Below, in pieces: positions 56,185 to 64,000 of a stretch of 64,000 bases of DNA; the stretch's first letter is position 1; each line of letters opens with the position of its first letter. The DNA is from Achatina immaculata (taxonomy: Eukaryota; Mollusca; Gastropoda; Stylommatophora; Achatinidae). Made by a program: the position numbers and the translations under genes. Under the pieces are notes generated by a model. That model had not been told where the DNA came from, searched no databases, and worked only from the letters and a program-made list of their open reading frames with translations. The stretch lies in contig CM019691.1 in assembly GCA_009760885.1 (NCBI GenBank), positions 31,930,814 to 31,994,813 on the forward strand. The letters run 5' to 3'.

Positions 56185-57879
56185 GGGGCATTCGGAAAGT
56201 AGTGCACCACATCGTTTTTTTTTCAGCTAATAATGAAGATAGAAGCATGAAATTTTGCACACGTTAAATATTTAAATATGGCATGTGCAGGCCAAATTGC
56301 ACTACAACCAGCCAAAGAATATGGCTGCCCTAACCGTTGAAATGGAGTGTGTTAGCAACTTGCGGTATAAGCAACGAATTGTGATAGAATTTCTTGTTGC
56401 AGAGAAAGAAACTGTTGTGAACATTCACAAGCCTCTATGTGATGTGTATGAAAGTTCTGCAGTCGACAGGAGTACAGTCAGTCGCTGGGTTCACGGAATC
56501 AAAGAATCAATAAGTGGAGATAAGGAGTTGCATGATCGGCCGCGCTGTGGACATCCTGCCACAGTTACCAAGGCAGAAATGTTGAAATGCGCTGAGGGCA
56601 TTATTCGTACTGATAGGCGTATCACTACTCAACAGTTGGCCTTAAATCTGTCAGTCAGCAAGCAGTGGTGGTACAAATTCAGTTATAAAAGCTCTTGGAT
56701 TTTCTAAGGTTTGTGCAAGATGGGTTCCTCAAAGTCTCACAAATGACCATCGATTGCAAAGGAAAGCAATTTCTTATGAATTGTTGGAGTGTTTCAGATT
56801 TATTCTGAAGGAGAGAACTTTTTGGCTAAGATCATAACAAGTGACAAAATCTGGGCACATCATTTTGAACCTGAGACAGAAAGACAGTCAGTGAAGTGGC
56901 ATCGTCCACAATCATCACAAAGAAAGAAATTCAAGACAACTCCTTCAGCTGGAAAGATCATAATCACTGTCTTTTGGGACATTGAAGGTGTGATCCTTGT
57001 GGGCGTTATGCCAAGAGGAGAGACAATCAGTTCCCAAGGTTACATTAAGACATTGAAAAAACTCAATCAGTGTTTTCGCAGAGTTCGACCGCACAAGAAT
57101 CCAGCAGACCTGCTTCTCCTTCATGACAATGCGCACCCTCACACAAGTCTGGCAACACAGGAAGCAATCACCAAATTGAGTTAGACTGTACTACCCCATC
57201 CACCCTATAGTCCCGATTTGGCACCCTCTGATTTCCATCTGTTTGGTCCACTTATATATTCAGATATCATGGACACAAAAAAGAACAAATATTTCCATAC
57301 TAAAAGAACGAACTTAATATTGAAGAAGGCTGGCTAGTAAAGAGTATTAAACAGAGAAAACTTAAATATTTTGGACACATTAAACATCATGATAATCTAG
57401 AGAAAAACATCTTGGAAGGGTACATAATGGGAAAAAGAAAGAGAGGAAGACCAAGGCGAAGATGGCTCCAAGTCTTCGTTGATGATCTGCAAATGGATGC
57501 ATCAGCAACAGGCCATCTTGTTCACAACCGAGAGGCCTACAGGAGTGCTATTATGGAGGCAAAGTTCCACAAGGGACATGCAAATGAATGAGTGAATGGT
57601 CCACTTAAAGATGCACTCTGAGGGGTAAGATGTGAAGATAACAAAAGAGTGATTCAAACAGCGAAGAAATGGCTACATAATCAAGAGAAAATCTGGTACG
57701 GGCTAGGAATACATGCACTTGTTTCATGCTGGCGTAAAGCCGTATAAGTTGATTGGGATTATGTTGAATAATAATGTTTGCATGACATATCCATGTATAC
57801 TGTGTATAAATTTCATGCTTTTTGAATAAACAGCTCCTGAGAAAAACGGTGTGATGCATTACTTTCTGAACAACCCTTG
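56185..57879 (+). mobile_element. Mariner transposon with both terminal repeats, broken by a LINE
   Basis: The left terminus (GGGGCATTCGGAAAGTAGTG, 56185) and the complement of the right one (AGGGTTGTTCAGAAAGTAAT) form imperfect inverted repeats continuing to CACACCGTTTTT, with a TA on each side (56183-56184, 57880-57881). The transposase starts at ATG 56321 with a helix-turn-helix (KQRIVIEFLVAEKETVVNIH, DRSTVSRWVHGIK). It then has all three catalytic regions: TSDKIWAHHF, LLLHDNAHPHTS and YSPDLAPSDFHLFGPL. A frameshift near 56665, another near 56815 and a stop at 57182-57184 inactivate it. A LINE fragment splits the gene after FGPL; the C-terminal part resumes at 57597. Confidence 0.92.
57255..57596 (+). 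mobile_element. LINE 3' fragment nested in the mariner
   Basis: The same family as 41285-42078: ISWTQKKNKYFHTKRT-like start, GKRKRGRPRRRWLQ block, DDLQMDASATGHLVHNREAY and an AATGAATGAGTGAA tail. It is flanked by an 11-base direct repeat TGGTCCACTTA (57244-57254 and 57597-57607), the target-site duplication. Confidence 0.92.
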
Positions 57880-58253
57880 TAATTAACAATAATCCTTTTT
57901 TAAAAATTTGGTTGAGTTTTTAATAATGTATTTTTTTTTTCACTTAAATACAAGTGAAGAAAAACAAGTAAGCCATGTTGTGTACCACTGATGTATGATC
58001 TTCATTCTTCCTTAAGGAAATAAACTAATAACACTCCTGCCACTGTTAGTATAGAGTTTGTTAAGATCAACCAGGATGGAGATTTGTTTCTCCTGAATTA
58101 AGAAATAATTAAGATTGATGATGATGGAGCACAGGGTCTAATGAAGATGTGCTGCCTTATATGCATTATATTATGATACAATGATGTCTTATGTCCATAT
58201 TTCTTCATAACCTACACTTAGCTCATATTTGAATGTTATACTGATCACTTCAG

Positions 58254-58370
58254 AGAGTGGGACACATATCTGGATTACGACTGTAAAGATGAGAGGAAAA
58301 TTGGAAACTACCACATATGTTTTGATAAGCCTTATGAAGTCAGCCCACCTTGTCTTGTCTATTCTTTTGG
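58254..58370 (+). CDS. METTL24-like methyltransferase, second visible exon
   Basis: 117 bases between a GATCACTTCAG acceptor and a GTAAGT donor, phase 2 in and phase 2 out. It encodes EWDTYLDYDCKDERKIGNY, then HICFDKPYEVSPPCLVYSF and a split Gly. The CLVYSFG stretch at the end opens the SAM-binding domain in the METTL24 family (a cysteine, then a hydrophobic strand, then Gly). Known METTL24 proteins are predicted Golgi or secreted-pathway methyltransferases with unknown substrate. Confidence 0.9.
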
Positions 58371-58879
58371 GTAAGTATAAAGATTTATAAAATAAAGCTG
58401 ATTCTTCTCTTTGTCTGATATGACCTGATTTAATGTTCCTTATATGTTTAAAGGAAATACATGCTCACTGTGGTAAAACAAAGTTGATGGAGATAAGTAG
58501 GTCATCCATTGTCCTGGAAAAAAAAAATGAATAAACAAGACAGACAGTAGATACTGAACTCTGCAAGAGAGAAAAATGGTTGAGCAAACTCACTGGAACA
58601 TGGAGATAAATCTTTCATATATGATTCCAAAGTACAAAAAAAGATAAAATGAATGAGAATTAGAGGTTAGATGAAGAGATTTTGTCCCTGCCTTATGTGC
58701 CCTCTTTTTTATGTCAACTTATCATGTGTAAATTTTCTTTTGTTGTATTTTTTTAAACAGCTTGCAGTGTTCATATTGTAATAGCTTTATACTGTCTAGG
58801 ATTTAAGTTGAAGGTTGTGTATGCTGTTTAACATTGTCATATTTTCTTTCATATAAATAATCTCATAACCCCAAACTCT

Positions 58880-59385
58880 CTCTATTTCTGGTCCATGCCA
58901 GTCAAGCATTGGTCATCACTGATTTCCACAACTATAAGATGTATGTTGGGCAGTGCTCTGTGGCATTCTTTTAGTCCATCAAATAACTTGTTTCTTTGTC
59001 TTACTCTGTCCATTTTCACTTCAGTTTTCCTATTGTCACTAGAGTTGTTCCAGTTTGCCTCTTCTCAAAACATGTCCTACAGATCTGGACTGTCATATTC
59101 TGAATTTTGTTATAATTTCTCTTGTTTGTCCAGCCTTGCTTAGAACCTCTTCATTTGTTTTCTTGACTGCCAATGGTATTCTCATCGTTCATCTTAGCAG
59201 CGACATCTCTGCTGCTTCCAGTAGATTCTGAATGGCATTGGTTACTGTCAATGTCTCGCATCCATATAACAATATGGCTTCAATGTAACACTGAATAACT
59301 CTCTTTCTGGTAGTCATTGACAGATCTTTATTGCATAAAGTGTTTTTCATTTTAATAAATGCACTCTAATGCTCCTGACCCCATG
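58880..59385 (-). mobile_element. LINE RT C-terminal remnant in an intron
   Basis: The minus strand gives KRVIQCYIEAILLYGCETLT, then AVKKTNEEVLSKAGQTREI and a VGHVLRRGKLEQL block. It is related to 2440-2810 (-). Frameshifted, in the METTL24-like intron. Confidence 0.75.
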
Positions 59386-59399
59386 CTGAGTATGTTAAG

Positions 59400-60260
59400 T
59401 GTAGATAATCTAATTCATTCATTCATTCAGCTTTCTGAGCCATTGCGGCTTATTGCTGCAGAAAAACTTGTCTCCATTCCTCTATGTTGTTAGTCTTCTC
59501 CTGTCAGTTGTCCACACTAAGGGCCAGTAGACCTTCTTCTAGGTTGTCACACCACTGTTGCCTTGGTTTGCCTCTTGCTCTGTCTCCATTTATCATTTCT
59601 GTATAAGCCCTTTTGTCTGTCTATTATCATCCATCCTCTCCAAGTGTCCAAACAATCTCAAGCTGTTGTTTTTCATAATGTCAGTTACAAGCTGAGATTA
59701 GAATAGCTTGTGGATTTCTTTGTTATTTCTAATTTTCCGTTATTGTGATATAGGATCACTAACAGGTCCAGAAATTCTTCTCGAGATTCAGTTTTCAAAG
59801 ATCTGTAGTTAAGCTTCATATTGTTGTGTAGTGCTACATGTTTCTGAGCCATACAAGACAACTGGTCTAATCTGTGTCTTGTATAGTTTGGTGCTGTGGG
59901 AGAGGATTTTTTTATTGCAACAAGTGTTCAAAATAAGTGTTGCTTCCTGCCTGTATCCAGGCCTTAATTTCATCTCTTGGCAGTGTTGGAGTTTTTGAAT
60001 AATGCCCCTAGGTTTTTATATCAGTCAGTAATCAAATCCTTCTGTTTGGATTTGATTTTCTTGTTTATCATTTTTTTGGTCTTGCTGTTCACATGTATGC
60101 AGTTTCATAATTTATCTTTAGTCCCACTTTTTCTGCTTGTTTGAAGACTTCTGTGATCTCTTGTAAAGTTTCTCCTACAATATCTACGTTGTCCTCATAG
60201 CCTAATATTCTCGTTCTGTCATTGATGATTTGTTCTTTATTTAGCATTGAATGTAGAAAT
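59400..60260 (-). mobile_element. LINE 3' half in an intron
   Basis: The minus strand gives TQIRPVVLYGSETCSTTQQ and a LRLFGHLERMDD block, then a tail ending in a CATT/ATTC-type microsatellite at 59405-59418. Numerous stops. Its last part resembles 43165-43530 (-). Confidence 0.75.
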
Positions 60261-60925
60261 TATGTATTAAATATATTGTGATTTTATCGTATAGTTAAAA
60301 TGTCTGTATAAAAACTGATTTATTAACAAATTCCATGCAGTGATTAGTCATTACTGACTAAATGATTCACTACTTCTTTAGACTGAAAATTTGTGGGTTC
60401 CCGCCATCAGTAAATTATTTTGTTTCTGATTTTTTTTTTTTTAGGATTTCAATTTAAAATGATATAGCTGCCTAAAGAGTGAGCATTCGAGTTAGTTTCC
60501 TTGAGGTTCAAGCTGTGCAGCTTTGAAAATCAGTGTAGCAGTAACACCTTTTTCTTGTTTCATAGTATGGAAATAATGAAATAACAAGGGTAGGAGAAGT
60601 GCTGAAAAAAAAAAAAACCAGGAAAACTTATATGCACACTAAAGGAAGAAATGGATTTGTGAGACAGCAGTATGGTAGAAAGTAGAAAACATTGCAAGAG
60701 AATGTCTGAGATTTATGTAAACTTACGAGAGGACAAAAGCTGCCTGGTTATATGAGAGTAGCATGCAGATTGTTTGTGATTTATCCATAAAATTCCAGAT
60801 CATATGATAATTTATCACACATTTTATAGGCAGTTTGGAGTTTTGTGTGCAGGAAATAACAATTTTGAGTTACCATTGTGCCAGCTACCACTAAGCATTT
60901 ATGAAAAGTTTACTCTTTTTCTCAG

Positions 60926-60997
60926 AATTGACAATGATTTTCGTTTTGATGATGCTATGGCAAAACTGGGGTGTGAAGTGTTCTCTTTTGACCCCAG
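60926..60997 (+). CDS. METTL24-like methyltransferase, third visible exon
   Basis: 72 bases between a TTTTTCTCAG acceptor and a GTAAAA donor, phase 2 in and phase 2 out. It encodes IDNDFRFDDAMAKLGCEVFSFDP. With the preceding split Gly this gives SFGIDNDFRFDDAM and GCEVFSFDPS, the hallmark of METTL24-type proteins. The FDP-S motif lies where the SAM ribose is bound in related folds (inference from the family). Confidence 0.92.
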
Positions 60998-61274
60998 GTA
61001 AAAATTCTTCTTAGTAATTGTTGCTGGATATTTAAAAGTAATCCTGCAGTAGCAGAGCAAATGTGTAATGATAATAATCTTGATTGAATCTTGAATCTAG
61101 GAATTAACATCATCGCAGTCAGTCTCATCCATACATGCTCTGCTCTCTGTTTCAGTAACCGTTGGAGAGTATGAACAATAAATGTGCCAGTTAGCTGTTG
61201 GTTCTGGCAACCTCGAATTCTACCAGCTAGTCATCTGGTGCTTCCTTCCCCCTCCTCACACATCTGTCCTTCAT

Positions 61275-61292
61275 CCTGTATAGATATATATT

Positions 61293-61340
<48 letters not shown>

Positions 61341-61342
61341 CT
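61275..61342. repeat. (AT)n microsatellite
   Basis: A nearly pure AT dinucleotide run between METTL24-like exons three and four. Confidence 0.95.
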
Positions 61343-61344
61343 AT

Positions 61345-61535
61345 CCTCATCCTGTCCTAGTTTCTCGGCTACTGACTTTGTCCATAGGAAACATACCTAT
61401 TGCAGCTGCGTTACAAGCAACATGGTCAGCTACCTCATTGCCTCTTGCTCCCGCATTCCCCGGGTAATATATCCACATTAGGCTGGTGACACTGGATTTC
61501 CCCAAGAGCTGAACCCATTCTTGACATAGCAAACC
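61345..61535 (-). mobile_element. Short LINE RNase H fragment
   Basis: The minus frame contains SLMWIYYPGNAGARGNEVAD followed by HVAC, a degraded relative of the RNase H signature at 52100-52553 (-). Confidence 0.75.
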
Positions 61536-62071
61536 TCTCTATATCTTGTTATAATTGTAATAAGTAATGAGTTTCAAATATTTGATTATTATCATGTAAT
61601 TTTAAAATAATTACATCTGGGAATGGGGAATGGTAAGAAATAAGTAGACAAATACACAAAGTAGAGGTAGGAAAATGAAAATATGAAAGCTTTGGTTAGT
61701 AAAGTAAGCACAATACAAAATGAAAATTCTGCATACTGACAAAACGAAATAATTTTCATTTGCTTCTTGTACACCTAATTGGCACTTTTCTTGTATTTTG
61801 TCCTATTTGTCTTTTTTTTTTAATTTTAAGCTATTGTTCCTTGTATTTTTTTTTCTTTCATCTTCTTTTCCTTGTATGCTTGTCTACATGGTTGCTTTGA
61901 GCAAAGTTGTTTTGCAATAGCACACTGACAACAACAACAACAACATTACTCTTAGTTTCACACACATTTTGCTTAGCTTTTTATCTCTTTCAAAAGATAT
62001 TTCTTGAAGAAGTATTATGCTTCATTCTGTTATTCTGAAAAGTGTTGAAATTTCCTTGTCCTGGTATTTAG

Positions 62072-62246
62072 TATGGATGTACAAGATCACCAACGGTCTA
62101 CAGGAGTTTGGTTCCTCAGCGTTGGCCTTGCAGCACAGAACAGTGACAGATTTGTACCAATAGTGGATAGTTATACACAGGGCTCTGACAGAACCTGGAA
62201 GATTAGGACATTAGCATCACTGAAAAAGATGCTGGGACATGAAAAC
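62072..62246 (+). CDS. METTL24-like methyltransferase, fourth visible exon
   Basis: 175 bases between a GGTATTTAG acceptor and a GTGAGT donor, phase 2 in and phase 0 out. It reads MDVQDHQRSTGVWFLSVGLA, then a DRFVPIVDSYTQGSDRTWK segment and WKIRTLASLKKMLGHEN. The DHQRS, WF-S-GL and W-K-RTL-S patterns match METTL24 family members. The next exon should carry the LK(I/M)D-E strand after this point; I did not find it before the window ends. Four visible exons total about 141 residues, roughly half a typical family member. Confidence 0.93.
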
Positions 62247-62859
62247 GTGAGTCCTGGCATCCTGTTAGCTTTACTTTCAATTTTTATATGTTTAATAACT
62301 TCCCAAGATGACAGCATGACAGGTAAGATTGCAGAAACACACAAAAATTAATCTGTACTTTGAATTATTAATGCCAACTGGTTTTTTTGTCCAAAAAAAA
62401 ATCACTTGTTTAAAAATAAGCTAAAACGAGATTGATAAGTTGATGGCCTCCTTAAAATAGTGAATTCTTGAGTGATAAGTTTATAATCTCCATATGAAAG
62501 TTTGATTAATAAAGTTAGTGATCACTATAATAAAGTTAGTGATCACTATAATAATGGAGACTTAATAGATAAATTGATGATCTTCCTAATAATGACTGGT
62601 TTTATTATTTTAATAGCTAAAACTTGATTGATAAGTTGATGATCTCAATAATAGTGAAAGTTTGATTAATAACTTGATATACTCTTGTCATTGCCTACTT
62701 GGATTCTACACAGTTAATTCTGTAGTAAAGATTTTGAAAACAAGCACCGAGTGGGATTGCAAATCTGCTGTGACAGTTTTGCATCTCACTGCTTTCAGTA
62801 CCCAGTAAGATCTTCATTAGAATTCTGTTAAATAGAATCAAAACACCAGTACAATAAGA

Positions 62860-63158
62860 GAACACAGTTTTGTAGGATTAGACCGCAATAAAATTGTAGA
62901 CAAAGCACTTTTAGACATGAGAGAAAGAAAAATCAAGAGAGACTTACCTGGGATTTGAACCATGGACTCTGGTAGGACAAGCACCCATTTAGCGTAGTTT
63001 GTTGGTATGCTGTTCTCTCATGGCTAGACAGCTGCTCATCCTATCAGAGTCTGTGAATCGAATCCCAGATAATTTTCTTGTGATTTTTCTTTCTCTCATG
63101 TCTAAAAGTGCTTTATCTATGATTTTTTTTTAGGTCTAATCCTACAAAACTGTGTTCT
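62860..63158. mobile_element. Head-to-head pair of tRNA-derived SINE-like elements
   Basis: Left arm 62860-62979 and right arm 63039-63158 are inverted copies around a 59-base spacer. Both end with AACACAGTTTTGTAGGATTA (or its complement) and share GCACTTTTAGACATGAGAG. Each arm has a B-box-like motif near the spacer: GGTTCAAATCCC on the minus strand (left) and GAATCGAATCCC on the plus strand (right). This fits two SINEs inserted head to head, or one palindromic non-autonomous element. Confidence 0.75.
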
Positions 63159-63189
63159 GTTACTCTACTGTATGAAAGCCTCGTTTCCT

Positions 63190-63720
63190 ATTTATAAAAA
63201 ACATTGTTCCTAAAACATCAGTAGATGGTGAAATAAGAGAAATTCAGGCAGGCTTCAGTCAGGGAAGATCCAGTACCAACTACATTGCCAACAGTGTGAA
63301 TCATAATAGAACAATCAACAGAGAGAAATTCTTCAATGTTAGTCACATTCATGAGTTGTGAGAAGACCCTCGATAGTTTAGTTTGGAGGATGCTATGGAA
63401 ACTACTGTTAACATTATGAGATCTTGGCTAAGATAGAAAAGCTTATAATGACGTTATATGAGGGAACACCTTGCAAGATCATACACGAGGCAACCCTAAA
63501 AAAAAAAGTAGAAACATGTGTGAGACAGGGATGTATGCTGTCATGATTCTTATTTCCTCTGCCAGTCGACTGGATCACGGAAACCACCATACAAGGCAAA
63601 AGAGATGGAATACAACACACTATGAGGCTTGCACATTTTAGTAGAGTTGCTCCCAGTGTAAAAGACATACTGTTGTATTAGGTAAGGTCACCAGTGACAG
63701 ATGAGACTGTTCTCATGCAG
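63190..63720 (+). mobile_element. LINE reverse-transcriptase fragment
   Basis: Broken + frames give EIQAGFSQGRSSTNYIAN, SLVWRMLWKLLLT and an ETGMYAVMILISS block (the usual G-RQGC-LSP-LF region, degraded), followed by TTIQGKRDGIQHTMRLAHFS. This is the fingers and palm of a non-LTR RT, dead, in the intron downstream of METTL24-like exon four. Confidence 0.78.
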
Positions 63721-64000
63721 CTGAGGTGAAGTTCTTTAGGCCAAGAAAATTCAAGGGGTGGAGATTTGATCACCAGAAGGTTGAAAATGCAAGATAAGAA
63801 CAGATCATCCAGGTCATGGAACTTCAGTAAACGTGAAATAAATGAGATTGGGATTCTTTATAAACAAATGCAAATATGCAGTATAGAACACTGAAGGCTG
63901 TTCCAAAATCAACCTCTGATTGGCTGGTTTAAAAAAAGGTCAAAAATGGATAAAAAATGTTGTTGTATACAAAACTTGCATACATAATTGCATTTCTTTT
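63721..64000. other. No exon seen at the right edge
   Basis: Presumed METTL24-like intron. No splice-flanked coding block is visible up to the window end. Confidence 0.45.

Overview
This is animal nuclear DNA, most likely from a mollusc and probably a gastropod. Coding sequence is sparse and split by introns. Most of the window is tandem repeats and decayed transposons. The mollusc call rests on two exons of a vasopressin/oxytocin-type (conopressin) precursor and on the mix of non-LTR retrotransposons, mariner and ZBED5-like hAT remnants. The species cannot be named from the sequence.

Three genes are well supported. (1) Exons 2 and 3 of a conopressin-neurophysin precursor lie on the + strand at 20725-20932 and 23371-23492. 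Together they restore the 14-cysteine neurophysin pattern. Exon 1, with the signal peptide and nonapeptide, was not found. (2) A methyltransferase-like protein 24 (METTL24) type gene lies on the + strand. Four exons with matching phases are visible at 56052-56112, 58254-58370, 60926-60997 and 62072-62246, and both ends of the gene are outside or unseen. (3) An intronless 282-residue protein of unknown function is encoded on the - strand at 35906-36754, with a TATA box just upstream. A weaker exon candidate is at 45810-46112 (-).

Layout: 1-7.3 kb holds minisatellites and two LINE 3' ends. 7.3-17.6 kb is one large degenerate 19-bp satellite with higher-order duplications and two LINE insertions. 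18-20.2 kb holds a mariner and a LINE. 20.3-23.5 kb is the conopressin locus. 24-33.9 kb is a hAT-derived and microsatellite-rich block that includes a 1.6 kb tandem duplication, plus a longer LINE. 33.9-37.8 kb surrounds the intronless gene. 37.8-50 kb holds LINE 3' ends and two copies of a tRNA-derived SINE. 50.4-52.7 kb is a 25-bp satellite broken by two transposons. 53.9-64 kb holds the METTL24-like gene, whose introns carry a mariner with a LINE nested inside it, several LINE pieces and a head-to-head SINE pair.

The two named genes have no visible functional link: one makes a secreted neurohormone precursor, the other a predicted methyltransferase. All coordinates of degenerate repeats and transposons are approximate, and similarity statements are by eye.
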